A stretch of 64,000 nt of DNA from an uncultured Treponema sp. (GCF_946187725.1 NZ_CAMHSK010000006.1:1-64000); one strand, 5' to 3'; counted from the stretch's first letter, positions 20,310 to 29,186 are shown. A program made the numbers and translations. The notes: generated from the sequence alone by a model not told the origin.

Positions 20310-21848
20310 ATGGCAAATAAACAATCCTTCTTTCAGAAACTGCTTAATTCTTTGGCCGGCGGTAAAGATGCCGATGCAGCAAAAAAAAAGCATCTTAAAA
20401 ACATAGCAAAAAATCTTTCTAAAACAAAATTCAAATTCTATAAAGCAAATTCCGATCAAGCACTTCCCCTCATGGGCAAATTCTTCTTCGATTTGTACAA
20501 GGCACTCTCTCAGTGTCAGACGCTGTTCAACAGCCAGATGAATCCCAATTACTACAAGACCTTTACAATCAATTTCGGTCTTTCAGAAAACCAGAAAAAA
20601 TGCGTTGAAGAGCTTTCAGAAGAAGCAATCGTCGAAGCATCCAAAAAAATGCCCTTCGACCAGCTCAAGGCAAAAGTCAAGGAAACTTCATCTCAGTTTT
20701 CAAATGAATTCGATCAGTCAAAGATTCAGATGATTGACGGTCTCTATCAAAAACTTCTAACTTTCAAATCCTTCTGTACATTCGATTACTTTTTCATCAT
20801 AAAAAAATTCGATTCAACAGTCCGCGAAAATGAATTCTCAAAGGCCCCGAAATTCAACACAATCGATGCGTCATACATCAGCGAAGATCTCAAAGATTTC
20901 CTCGCCGTTCTCTATGCACTTCCTTTTGGTGCCGACTGGACCGATTTAATGCAGCTGTTAAAAGCTATGCGTGGCGGAAACGAGCCAATCAAGGCCGCTC
21001 AGTGGGCAAAAGTCATTGCTCGGCTCACTCAAATCCGGGCATCACGCGTCTTCGAAATGATTATTCAGCTCATCACAAAAGACCCTCTCTACGAAGTCAA
21101 ATACGAAGAAAAGCATGAAACCATAATCGAAGAATATATCGATAAGATTCGCAACGACGCGCAGGCGACCCTCAAAAAAATCGAAAATGCACAAAAGAAC
21201 TCAAAGGTTGACGGTCTTCTCAATCAAATCTTCGGAACGACAAACATTTCTTCACTGCAGAACTACACCGATGACCAGAGCGCATATTTTGCCAAAAAGA
21301 ATCTCGGCACCTTCGAATATACAAAGCCGCTCAACTACCTCAAACACTTCCTGCTCGAATATGTAAAGCGGGATGTGCGAGCCTATGCTGATTTGGTTCT
21401 AATCCGCGGAAAATGGACGACAAGCGCTCTTTCTGCAGAAATGAGTGACGCATACAATGCAATTCTCGAAAGCTCAGAAAAAATCTCGATTTTCGACAAA
21501 AAACTCTCTGAAGAAGACGGTGAATACGGCAAAAAGCTCAAGACACTTCTTCCGCGTGCAGACCGCGACAAGGAATCAGCAAACATCATCAGGACAACAT
21601 TAAAAGACTGCAACAATCTTGCGCGAGAATACATCGTCAACACCACAAAGCAGCTTATCGTTTTCGGCAAGAACACCAAGCTTCTCATCGAAGATTATCA
21701 GAAACAGAGGCCGGAATTGCTCACAAACTGGAAAGAAGTTGAACGATTCGCCGAAACTCCAATCAAAGAGCTCGGCGTAACAGTCTACAAAAAGATTTAT
21801 CTTGTGGTTCAGCTGATGCAGGGGCTTGTAAACAACTCACAAGCATAA
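20310..21848 (+). CDS. Uncharacterised helical spirochaete protein
   Basis: 512 residues, cytoplasmic (no signal peptide or membrane helix), Lys/Glu/Gln-rich and predominantly helical. Recognisable segments are SFFQKLLNSLAGGKDAD at the N-terminus, FCTFDYFFIIKKFDS mid-protein and KNTKLLIEDYQKQRPELLTNWKEVE near the end. I recall similar roughly 500-residue proteins restricted to treponemes (possibly the DUF5312 family), but no function is known to me. It stands alone, divergent from the UPF0164-OmpA pair and convergent with the prepilin peptidase gene. The ATG has no ribosome site and abuts a promoter-like sequence, so it may be translated from a leaderless mRNA. Confidence 0.8.
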   Translation: MANKQSFFQKLLNSLAGGKDADAAKKKHLKNIAKNLSKTKFKFYKANSDQALPLMGKFFFDLYKALSQCQTLFNSQMNPNYYKTFTINFGLSENQKKCVEELSEEAIVEASKKMPFDQLKAKVKETSSQFSNEFDQSKIQMIDGLYQKLLTFKSFCTFDYFFIIKKFDSTVRENEFSKAPKFNTIDASYISEDLKDFLAVLYALPFGADWTDLMQLLKAMRGGNEPIKAAQWAKVIARLTQIRASRVFEMIIQLITKDPLYEVKYEEKHETIIEEYIDKIRNDAQATLKKIENAQKNSKVDGLLNQIFGTTNISSLQNYTDDQSAYFAKKNLGTFEYTKPLNYLKHFLLEYVKRDVRAYADLVLIRGKWTTSALSAEMSDAYNAILESSEKISIFDKKLSEEDGEYGKKLKTLLPRADRDKESANIIRTTLKDCNNLAREYIVNTTKQLIVFGKNTKLLIEDYQKQRPELLTNWKEVERFAETPIKELGVTVYKKIYLVVQLMQGLVNNSQA

Positions 21849-21860
21849 TCAGCAAAAGAA

Positions 21861-22343
21861 TCAGGCAATCACCCAGAAAAGCAGCATTGAAAGCACGGAA
21901 CCGGCAGTGATGAACGGTACAAAGGGAATCGCGAAAATCGGTCTGTGCACGAAGCTGCTTTTTTTTATTTTCTGAACGACCGCAAGCAAAAGATAATAAA
22001 GAACGCCAAGAAGAGCGGCAAACACCGTGGCAATCAGATTCATGTAAAATCCGGTATAAAGGGCACTGAAAAGACCAAAATAGATGTCTCCGAATCCGAG
22101 CCCTTGTGCCGTAAGAACACGAGTGCAGAAATAAAGCAGAAAAGAACTTGCAAGCGCAAAGAAAAGATTTTTGGCAAGCGGAATGGGCTGCGACGGAAGA
22201 ACAAAAAATCTTACACAAATCATCGCAACAGAAGCCGCAAGCAGCAAAGGCAGCGAAATTCTGAATTTGCGTGAATCCATGTAAGAAAGCGGCAGTGCAA
22301 AGACAAGATAAGCGGCATTAAGAATCAAAAAATTTCTGTCCAT
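21861..22343 (-). CDS. Prepilin peptidase (A24 family), short form
   Basis: 160 residues, about six membrane helices. Both catalytic aspartate motifs of the A24 aspartyl proteases are present: SYMDSRKFRIS near residue 20-30 and GLGFGDIYFG near residue 80-90. This short form lacks the N-terminal methylase domain of PilD. A24 enzymes cleave type IV pilin-like leader peptides. No pilin, ATPase or secretin gene is nearby, so the substrate is unknown. It follows the Glu/Val repeat protein gene by 5 nt, so the two are likely co-transcribed. Confidence 0.85.
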   Translation of the reverse strand: MDRNFLILNAAYLVFALPLSYMDSRKFRISLPLLLAASVAMICVRFFVLPSQPIPLAKNLFFALASSFLLYFCTRVLTAQGLGFGDIYFGLFSALYTGFYMNLIATVFAALLGVLYYLLLAVVQKIKKSSFVHRPIFAIPFVPFITAGSVLSMLLFWVIA

Positions 22344-22348
22344 CGTGC

Positions 22349-25300
22349 CTACCGCAGAATCGAGTCAACCAGCTTCTTAAAATCACTATCAAGTTCGACA
22401 TTCATGTTTGAAGTCGGCATGTCTGTAACGCGGAAAGTTCCGTCCAAATCCTGAACAATTGCATCCTGCGTGTCAGGGCAGAGTTCCGCTACACTCGCAT
22501 TTTGAGAAGCGGCAAATTTAGTGAACATAAAAGGCATATTCTCCTCCGAATCTTCGAGGGCTTCTACTTCCACCGCATCATCTAAATCCTCTGTCGGCTC
22601 ATCCTGCTCAGGCAAAGAATCTTGCGAAGGAAGCTCTTCTAAAATTTCGGCATTTTTTTCACTTTCTTCAGCAGATTCTATTTCTTCTACAGTTTCAACA
22701 TCTTCTTCCAAAGGAAGTTCTTCCGTCAATTCCTCAACTTCTTCAACAGAGTAAGTTTCTTCAGGTTCAACTGCCTCAACAGGCTCGATTTCCTCTACGG
22801 ATTCAACTTCTTCATGGGTATCCTCTGTTCCATCTTCTTCTGGCAGATACTCTACGGTCTCAAATGGCCCGTACAGTCTTTCATCGTTGTCATCTTCATC
22901 CAAAGAAGAGAAATCTAACGCAGCTGCGACAAAATTATCCGCGACGGCATCATCGGCCTCAAAAGTAAGGCTCTCCGAAGTCGGAACACCGAACTCGATT
23001 TTTTCGAGAAGCACTTCATCCCTATAAAAATCATCGTCTTCCTCTTCCTCAGACTCTTCATCCGAGTCATGCGGCACAAAATATTCCGTATCAACAGGTT
23101 CAGGAGGATTTCCAGCCTTGGTCGGATCGAAAAGCTCAAGCTCCTCAAGATTTCCGTCAGTTTCATCGATGGTCTTCGAAGCTTCCTTAAAGATTTTGAT
23201 ATGCTGCTGTTCAGAAGCCGTAAGTTTTCGGCTCAAACCATTATCATCCGACTCAGGCTCAGCGTCATCAAGTTCTTCCAGCTCTTCGACAGATTCGATT
23301 TCCTCTACGGATTCAGATTCTTCGACAGGCTCTACTTCCTCGACGGGTTCAATTTCCTCTACGGATTCTGCTTCTTCTACAGACTCAGATTCCTCGACCG
23401 GTTCAATTTCCTCTACAGACTCAACTTCCTCGACAGGTTCAACTTCCTCTACGGATTCAACATCTTCGACGGGTTCAATTTCTTCTACGGATTCAACATC
23501 TTCGACAGATTCAACTTCCTCAATAGGTTCAACTTCCTCAACCGATTCAACTTCTTCGACAGCCTCTGCTTCCTCTGCCGACTCAATCTCTTCTACGGAT
23601 TCAACTTCCTCGACAGATTCAACTTCTTCCGCAAGTTCAACTTCCTCAACCGGCTCAATTTCTTCTGCAGGGGCAACTTCCTCAACCGGTTCAATTTCCT
23701 CTACAGACTCAACTTCCTCAACCGGTTCGATTTCCTCTACAGCTTCATCCTCTTCAAGTGCCTCAATCTCTTCTACGGATTCAGCTTCCTCAACCGGTTC
23801 AATTTTCTCTACGGATTCTGCTTCTTCTACAGACTCAGATTCCTCGACCGGTTCAATTTCCTCGACAGGTTCAACTTCCTCAACCGATTCAATCTCTTCT
23901 ACGGATTCAGCTTCCTCAACCGGTTCGATTTCCTCTACGGATTCAACTTCTTCCGCAGATTCAATTTCCTCTACAGCTTCATCCTCTTCAAGCGCCTCAA
24001 TCTCTTCTACTGGTAATTCATCGCCTTCGGTTTCTACAAATGGCACTTCGGCATCAGAGATTTCTTCGACCGGCTCTATTTCCTCAACCGACTCAACCTC
24101 GTCCGCAGGTTCAACTTCCTCAACCGGTTCAACTTCCTCGACAGGTTCAATTTCCTCTACGGATTCTGCTTCTTCTACAGACTCAGATTCCTCGACAGGT
24201 TCAACTTCCTCAACCGGTTCAAATTCCTCTACAGACTCTACTTCTTCTACAGATTCAACTTCCTCAACTTCTTCGACGGGTTCGGCAGATTCACCTCGCT
24301 TTTCGGTTCTGGTGGCTGATTTTTCCACGGCATCTGCTTTTATACGAATCGTGCCGCCTTCAAGAATGTCTTCGAGAGACGAGCGGACTATTTCCTTTAA
24401 TTCGGCGGCATTGATTGCAGAGACAGGATTTCCACCGATTGAACGGTGATCCGCGACTTCACCGAAGGTAACCAGCATTTCCTGCCAGTAGGTTTCAAAA
24501 ATCGATTTAAATTCGGCGGCGTGCTTTTCGCCTTTTCGGCCAAGTGTTTTCAAAATCCGCTTTTCGAGGATAGTTTTCTGCTCGGCAAGATAGGCTGGAT
24601 TTTTCGCATCGCCCATATTTCTGTAGGCAACAAAAAATTCGTTCTCGTAACGGCGAACTCTGTCACGAATCACGACGATATCATCATGGCGGAAACTGAG
24701 AATCAGGAAAATCGCAAGGTAAAGAGTGACAAAGGCCGTTGCCAGAAGCAAAATCCGCATGTATGGAGAGAATTTCAATTCACTTTCGGGGTACAAAAGC
24801 GTTATGTGACCGAAATCCTTTCGTTCGTGAGCATATGAAAACGCACAAAGCGCATCTGTTTCATTCTTGCCAAAAATGTTAAAAATAGAAGAAAAATCAA
24901 CATTTTTGCGGGGTGGTTCATTCACTTTCTCAGAAGATTCAGATTCATCCCCGCTTTTTTCAACAGGCTCCAGTTTCCAGAAAGATTCTCTGTTTTCATG
25001 CCATTTTTTAAGAATCTGTGCCTGAATTGACTCGCGCCCATAATTCGGAAGACCGAAGACAAAGCCACCAGCATCATCAATATTTCCGTCTTTTGCAGAA
25101 TCACTCAGAAGTGAGGCAAATCCGTTTATGTCAATCAAATTTCGCCTGAACAGGAACTGACTGAAATTCGCCGCGTCACAGTAGAACAGAATGCTTCCGA
25201 CAAAGGAATTTTCAGAATTATAAAAAGGAAGAGAAAAAATCAGCCGTCGCTGCGAAGAATCCATGATTATGCGGGCTTTCTGCTCGGCCTGCGTGTTTAT

Positions 25301-25774
25301 ATCCAGAGATTTTGCCCTGACCTGATTGTACGGAAGTTCGTCAATCATGTTGTAATCACGGTACGAAATGCCTTTTTTGGAAGAAAGAAGATCCGTGCTG
25401 AAAGTACTGAAATAAACATTTCTGCCGTTCTCATCGATAATTCGCATTCCAGTGAGGGCGGCGGTAGAAGTCACAAGCTGAGAGCGGAGTTTTTCACGGT
25501 TTTTCTGTGCCGATTCGGCGGGTTTTAGCTCAATATACGACTTTACATCCGGAGCGACGGAAAATGAATCAAATCGCTGCATGAGAATGTTGAAATATTC
25601 GTTTTGAGCAGTCGCAATCTCTTCAATCTTCTTCTGCTTGATTTCCTGCACAATCGGCTGATAGAAGTTCACTTCAAGGATGTCAAAAAGCCCCGAAAAA
25701 GCAACAACCGTAAATGCACAAAATGCTAGCACTGAAATCAAAAGACTGAAAGCGACCTTTTGGCCTGAAGTCAT
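22349..25774 (-). CDS. Membrane sensor-like protein with long Glu/Val hexapeptide repeat
   Basis: 1,141 residues. Membrane helix 1 at about 7-30, an extracytoplasmic domain of about 300 residues resembling a Cache-type sensor (GMRIIDENGRNVYFSTFSTD, RLIFSLPFYNSENSFVGSILFY), helix 2 at about 335-358, then a cytoplasmic region. A hexapeptide tandem repeat, consensus VEE(V/I)E(S/P), spans about residues 500-830, with a second short patch near 990-1050. A conserved-looking C-terminal tail ends LDSDFKKLVDSIL. No kinase, cyclase or methyl-accepting domain is visible, so the output is unknown. The repeat makes a highly acidic, probably extended linker. It is divergent from hflX and precedes the prepilin peptidase gene. 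Confidence 0.85.
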   Translation of the reverse strand: MTSGQKVAFSLLISVLAFCAFTVVAFSGLFDILEVNFYQPIVQEIKQKKIEEIATAQNEYFNILMQRFDSFSVAPDVKSYIELKPAESAQKNREKLRSQLVTSTAALTGMRIIDENGRNVYFSTFSTDLLSSKKGISYRDYNMIDELPYNQVRAKSLDINTQAEQKARIIMDSSQRRLIFSLPFYNSENSFVGSILFYCDAANFSQFLFRRNLIDINGFASLLSDSAKDGNIDDAGGFVFGLPNYGRESIQAQILKKWHENRESFWKLEPVEKSGDESESSEKVNEPPRKNVDFSSIFNIFGKNETDALCAFSYAHERKDFGHITLLYPESELKFSPYMRILLLATAFVTLYLAIFLILSFRHDDIVVIRDRVRRYENEFFVAYRNMGDAKNPAYLAEQKTILEKRILKTLGRKGEKHAAEFKSIFETYWQEMLVTFGEVADHRSIGGNPVSAINAAELKEIVRSSLEDILEGGTIRIKADAVEKSATRTEKRGESAEPVEEVEEVESVEEVESVEEFEPVEEVEPVEESESVEEAESVEEIEPVEEVEPVEEVEPADEVESVEEIEPVEEISDAEVPFVETEGDELPVEEIEALEEDEAVEEIESAEEVESVEEIEPVEEAESVEEIESVEEVEPVEEIEPVEESESVEEAESVEKIEPVEEAESVEEIEALEEDEAVEEIEPVEEVESVEEIEPVEEVAPAEEIEPVEEVELAEEVESVEEVESVEEIESAEEAEAVEEVESVEEVEPIEEVESVEDVESVEEIEPVEDVESVEEVEPVEEVESVEEIEPVEESESVEEAESVEEIEPVEEVEPVEESESVEEIESVEELEELDDAEPESDDNGLSRKLTASEQQHIKIFKEASKTIDETDGNLEELELFDPTKAGNPPEPVDTEYFVPHDSDEESEEEEDDDFYRDEVLLEKIEFGVPTSESLTFEADDAVADNFVAAALDFSSLDEDDNDERLYGPFETVEYLPEEDGTEDTHEEVESVEEIEPVEAVEPEETYSVEEVEELTEELPLEEDVETVEEIESAEESEKNAEILEELPSQDSLPEQDEPTEDLDDAVEVEALEDSEENMPFMFTKFAASQNASVAELCPDTQDAIVQDLDGTFRVTDMPTSNMNVELDSDFKKLVDSILR
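23280..24282. repeat. 18-bp coding tandem repeat (VEE(V/I)E(S/P))
   Basis: Several dozen 18-bp units encode the hexapeptide repeat. Larger blocks are duplicated too: a stretch reading TCTGCTTCTTCTACAGACTC occurs at about 23368, 23818 and 24165, so the array grew by multi-unit duplication. Size variation between strains is expected, always in frame. Confidence 0.9.
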
Positions 25775-25801
25775 AAGTTTTCTTTATATTTTCGGCGAAT
25801 T

Positions 25802-25832
25802 TTGCAACAAAAGCAAGTTTTTATGCTATATT
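25802..25832 (+). promoter_or_regulatory. Promoter abutting the hflX start
   Basis: TTGCAA (25802-25807) with TATATT (25827-25832, 19-bp spacing). The ATG of hflX begins 8 nt after this -10 box and no ribosome site is visible, so the transcript would be leaderless or nearly so. Confidence 0.5.
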
Positions 25833-25839
25833 TCTTTGC

Positions 25840-27207
25840 ATGGATTTAATAAATCTCGCTGAAGAAGAAGAGAAAAAAATCAGGGCTTTGCTGATTGGCG
25901 CTCCAAAGGCTGACATTTCTGAACTTGAAGGCCTTGTTGATACCCTGGGCTATGAAATCTGCCGCTCAGTGATTCTCGCCCGCATGGAACAGAATCCTGT
26001 TTATGGAATTGGAAGCGGCAAGGCAGAAGAAATCGCCGCGCTCGCAAAGGAGCTATCTGCCGAAATCATAATCTTTGACTTTGAACTTTCTCCGCGCAAG
26101 CAGCGTAACTGGGAAAAGCTTGCGAAGATTCCAGTGATTGACCGCCAGGAAGTTATTTTACGGATTTTTGCACAGCGCGCACAGACAAAAGAAGCCGTCC
26201 TGCAGGTTCAGCTCGCACAGCTGGAATACGCACGCCCGCGCCTCGCCCACTCTTACGGTGACATGGCACGCCAGCGGGGCGGAAATTTCGGTTCAAAAGG
26301 CTCAGGCGAAACTCAGCTTGAACTTGACATCCGTAAAATCCGCGAAAAGATTCAGCAGCTCAAAAAAGAACTTGAACAGGTCGTCCGTGACCGTGAAACT
26401 CAACGAAAGCGCCGTGAAAGAATCCCGCTGCCGACCTGTGCGCTTGCCGGCTACACGAACGCAGGAAAATCTTCTCTATTAAATGCGCTCACCGGAGCAG
26501 ATGTTTTCGTCGAAGACAAGCTTTTTGCCACGCTCGACCCCACAACGCGAAAACTTCAGCTCAAATCTTCTATTAAAACAAGTGAAAGCGAAAAGGGGTT
26601 TGCGGCAAACATCCTGCTCACAGACACCGTTGGTTTTATCTCGAACCTGCCCCACTCTCTCGTAAATGCATTCAAATCAACCCTCGAAGAAGCACAGCGC
26701 GCGAACTTGATTCTTCTTGTGCTTGATGCCAGTGATGAAAAGGCTGAATTCCAGTACAACACGGTCGTAAAAGTCCTTGAAGAAATCGGTGCTGATAAAA
26801 CGCCTCGAATCATCGTGCTTAACAAAATCGACAAACTCGCTGAAAATCCGGCGCAACTTGCAAAAATGACGGCACTTTTCCCGGAAGCAGTAAAAATCAG
26901 CGCAAAGACACACGAAGGATTTGAAGAACTTTCGGCAAAAATCTGTGATGAGCTTTTGGGAAAGGAAATGCCCTTCACCCTGCCGCTCGAAAAACAGTTC
27001 CTCTTAAACGAAGCAAGAAAAACCGGCATCATTACCGAAGAAAACTGGCTCGACGACGGAATTCACATCAAAATCAAGGGCGGCGAGCTAAAGAAAAATC
27101 CGCGGCTTTCGGCCCTGCTTGCCCCGTTCAGCGAAGAAGCTCTTCCAATAGAAGAAAACGAACCCGCTGAATCAGGTTTCAAGAAAAAATTCGGTTCAGA
27201 CTGGTAA
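25840..27207 (+). CDS. hflX: GTPase HflX
   Basis: 455 residues. HflX is a ribosome-associated GTPase that splits stalled or hibernating 70S ribosomes. The N-terminal HflX domain (VYGIGSGKAEEIAALAK) is followed by the family signature GSKGSGETQLELDIRKI at about residue 150-166, a coiled-coil linker, and the G domain with GYTNAGKSSLLNAL, DTVGFISNLPHSL and NKID. A C-terminal extension of about 60 residues follows. No Shine-Dalgarno sequence precedes the ATG. A GC-rich repeat follows five bases after the stop. Confidence 0.96.
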   Translation: MDLINLAEEEEKKIRALLIGAPKADISELEGLVDTLGYEICRSVILARMEQNPVYGIGSGKAEEIAALAKELSAEIIIFDFELSPRKQRNWEKLAKIPVIDRQEVILRIFAQRAQTKEAVLQVQLAQLEYARPRLAHSYGDMARQRGGNFGSKGSGETQLELDIRKIREKIQQLKKELEQVVRDRETQRKRRERIPLPTCALAGYTNAGKSSLLNALTGADVFVEDKLFATLDPTTRKLQLKSSIKTSESEKGFAANILLTDTVGFISNLPHSLVNAFKSTLEEAQRANLILLVLDASDEKAEFQYNTVVKVLEEIGADKTPRIIVLNKIDKLAENPAQLAKMTALFPEAVKISAKTHEGFEELSAKICDELLGKEMPFTLPLEKQFLLNEARKTGIITEENWLDDGIHIKIKGGELKKNPRLSALLAPFSEEALPIEENEPAESGFKKKFGSDW

Positions 27208-27211
27208 AACT

Positions 27212-27296
27212 GGGCGTTCCCCTTCGGGGCGGCTGTTCCGCCCTTCGCTCACGCTCATACCGCTTCGCGGTACTTCGGGGCTCCATAGCCTAACGC
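27212..27296. repeat. GC-rich multi-hairpin intergenic repeat
   Basis: Contains nested short palindromes: CCCCTTCGGGG, GGCGGCTGTTCCGCC and ACCGCTTCGCGGT, ending TAACGC. It lies between hflX and the FliL-like gene. I recognise the opening GGGCGTTCCCC, from memory, as a type of interspersed repeat found between genes in several unrelated bacteria. It may terminate hflX transcription. Confidence 0.65.
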
Positions 27297-27316
27297 TTAA
27301 AAACTGGAGGTTCAAA

Positions 27317-27784
27317 ATGAACAAAATCAATAAAATCCTGCTTGCCATAATCGGCGGAATCTTAATCTTCATCATCGCGGTTTCAGCAATCGCCCTCTGC
27401 ACCAAAAATGCCCGGCCAGGCGAAGGCCTTCGTCATGAGGATCCGCTTCCCAAATCAGTTGCCGCATCAAAGACCGCCTTTAACGAAATCGGCCAAATCA
27501 GAGTCTTCACAAAAGAAGATGAAAATCAGCAGAAAAGCGTGATTGTCCTGATTCCATGGTTTGAATACGACGGCACGGACAATTCTTTCTATGAGGAACT
27601 TGACCGCAAGCACCTGAACTTAAAATCCATCCTGATGAATTATTTCCAGAATCATACAAAGCACGAACTGATGCAGCTCGGCGAAGAAAAAATCAAGACC
27701 GAACTGAAAGAAAAAGTCAATGAAAGCCTCGTCCTCGGAAAAATCACGGGAATCTACTTTAACGACTATCTTTTTTTAGATTAG
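27317..27784 (+). CDS. FliL-like single-pass membrane protein
   Basis: 155 residues, one N-terminal membrane helix (ILLAIIGGILIFIIAVSAIAL), then an outside domain. The C-terminal pattern LNLKSILMNYFQNHTK...LKEKVNESLVLGKITGIYFNDYLF matches FliL, where this region ends in the Y-F-T-D-F strand. FliL surrounds the flagellar stator and modulates torque. No motA/motB is nearby, so this may be a second, divergent FliL-like protein (inference). CTGGAGG precedes the ATG. The gene leads into a small cluster with an ECF sigma factor. Confidence 0.65.
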   Translation: MNKINKILLAIIGGILIFIIAVSAIALCTKNARPGEGLRHEDPLPKSVAASKTAFNEIGQIRVFTKEDENQQKSVIVLIPWFEYDGTDNSFYEELDRKHLNLKSILMNYFQNHTKHELMQLGEEKIKTELKEKVNESLVLGKITGIYFNDYLFLD

Positions 27785-27831
27785 CGCAACCAAAAATGAA
27801 ATCCGGTGTCTAACATATAAAAGGAATTATT

Positions 27832-28188
27832 ATGGAACAAATCACTTCACCTGCAGCTCAAGTCATTCTCGCGCTAATTCCAATCGTTGGAATCACAATC
27901 GGGGGAATCATCATATTCTTTGCGCTTCTTTGGATTCATCACGAAAAAAAGCAGCAGATTAAAACTGGAGAAAAACCCAAGTCAAACTTCAACTACAAGG
28001 CAATGACCCTTCTTTCGGGGCTTTTGCTTACTGGAATCGGAGCAATGCTGTCAGTCTTTTTTGCCCTCATGACAGGTGCTTCGCCTTCACTTCTCGGCGG
28101 ATTAATTCCTCTTACAACTGGCATCTGCCTTCTAATGTTCTACAAGCTGTACGACTGGCACAATGAATCTGGAACAGCTGTTAATTAG
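27832..28188 (+). CDS. Small three-helix membrane protein upstream of an ECF sigma factor
   Basis: 118 residues with an N-terminal helix (VILALIPIVGITIGGIIIFFALLWI), a Lys-rich loop HHEKKQQIKTGEKPK, then two further helices. It resembles the DUF6249 type often encoded beside ECF sigma factors (recollection, not tested). AGGAATTATT lies before the ATG. The 3' end overlaps the sigma-factor start by 26 nt, which points to translational coupling and a role in the same regulatory unit, perhaps sensing membrane state. Confidence 0.6.
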   Translation: MEQITSPAAQVILALIPIVGITIGGIIIFFALLWIHHEKKQQIKTGEKPKSNFNYKAMTLLSGLLLTGIGAMLSVFFALMTGASPSLLGGLIPLTTGICLLMFYKLYDWHNESGTAVN

Positions 28189-28726
28189 GCGTCGGGATAA
28201 CGCTCTAATCAAATCAAGCCTTGCGGGAAATCAAAAAGCATTCTCAAAGCTTATTTCTTTCTATAAAAAGCGGGTCATGTCGCTTGGCATGAGTTTTTTC
28301 AAGAATGAAACGGATTCAGAGGATTTCGCACAGGAAGTTTTCATAAAGGCGTACACGAATCTTTCAAAATTCCGAGGAGATTCTTCTTTTCCGACATGGC
28401 TCACTTCAATCGCACTGAACACGGCCATGAACGCAAAGAACCGCCGTAAAGAATACCTTGCGATTTCAAACGAAGAGCAGCTTGAATACAAAGGATTCGG
28501 CCCCGAAAAAAATCACATCAGGAAAATCACCATGCTTGCCGTACGGGAGGCGGTCAAAAACCTGAGCGAAAATGAAGCCATCTGCGTAGAACTGTACTTT
28601 TTCTACGACAATTCCCATATAGAAATCAGTGAGATTACGGGTTTGCCGGTAAATACAATCAAATCACATATTTTCCGTGCAAAGAAAATCCTGCGCGAAC
28701 GATTAAGGAGTTATTATGAAGAATGA
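28163..28726 (+). CDS. ECF-type RNA polymerase sigma factor
   Basis: 187 residues. Region 2: ALIKSSLAGNQKAFSKLISFYKKRV, then DSEDFAQEVFIKAYTNLSKFRGDSSFPTWL; region 4 with a helix-turn-helix IEISEITGLPVNTIKSHIFRAKKILRE. It redirects RNA polymerase to a stress or envelope regulon. The start at 28163 overlaps the preceding membrane-protein gene and the end overlaps the next gene by 11 nt, so the trio is one coupled unit. A later start is possible, but the N-terminal helix fits region 2 length. The target promoters are not identifiable here. Confidence 0.92.
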   Translation: MNLEQLLIRRRDNALIKSSLAGNQKAFSKLISFYKKRVMSLGMSFFKNETDSEDFAQEVFIKAYTNLSKFRGDSSFPTWLTSIALNTAMNAKNRRKEYLAISNEEQLEYKGFGPEKNHIRKITMLAVREAVKNLSENEAICVELYFFYDNSHIEISEITGLPVNTIKSHIFRAKKILRERLRSYYEE

Positions 28727-29153
28727 AAAATGCGAAAAGACAATGGAGACCTTTCTCTTGCTCGATAAATATGAACGCCTGCCGCTAGGAGTGACTCTGC
28801 ATCTTCTCAAATGTAAGAAGTGCAGGACTCAGGTTCATTATCTGACACTGGCCGAAAAATACGCCGCAATCCCGCTCAGACCGATGAATTCGATGAATCT
28901 CAAAACATTCCTCAGCAACATGAGCACAAAACCTGTCTCAATGGCAAAATGGATTGTCGCAGGGATTCTTATGATTCTGATGCTCGTGATTTTCGGTCTG
29001 TTCCTGAACAAAATAGACCGCACCAGTTTCGCCATCACTTTCAATGTGATGTTCGGTGTTCTGGTAACGGTCTACTGTGCCCTCTTCGTATGCACGAACA
29101 TTGATTTTTTCATAAAGAAAGTAGATTTCAAACCCCAAATGAACATGGATTAA
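28716..29153 (+). CDS. Putative membrane anti-sigma factor
   Basis: 145 residues. A Cys/His motif HLLKCKKC at about residue 28-35 resembles the HxxxCxxC of zinc-binding anti-sigma (ZAS) domains, followed by two membrane helices (WIVAGILMILMLVIFGLFL and FNVMFGVLVTVYCALFVC). Being encoded with an 11-nt overlap directly after an ECF sigma gene, it most likely holds that sigma factor at the membrane until a signal arrives. The similarity is short, so this is inferred mainly from motif plus context. Confidence 0.7.
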   Translation: MKNEKCEKTMETFLLLDKYERLPLGVTLHLLKCKKCRTQVHYLTLAEKYAAIPLRPMNSMNLKTFLSNMSTKPVSMAKWIVAGILMILMLVIFGLFLNKIDRTSFAITFNVMFGVLVTVYCALFVCTNIDFFIKKVDFKPQMNMD

Positions 29154-29155
29154 CC

Positions 29156-29186
29156 GTGAAAAAGAAAAGCCCCGCAAGGATGCGGG
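29156..29186 (-). terminator. Terminator of the LysM/M23 gene
   Basis: Read on the minus strand, CCCGCA-TCCT-TGCGGG (29186 to 29171) is followed by GCTTTTCTTTTT. It lies 20 nt after the peptidase stop codon, between convergent genes; the A-rich flank gives it the T-run only in the minus direction. Confidence 0.85.

Noticed and set aside
23118-24449. Long plus-strand frame rich in Ser/Thr (SSTDS/SSTGS repeats) that looks like a mucin-like adhesin
   Set aside because: It is the antisense shadow of the Glu/Val hexapeptide repeat on the minus strand; it has no ribosome site or signal peptide, and the minus-strand protein has membrane helices and a proper flank.
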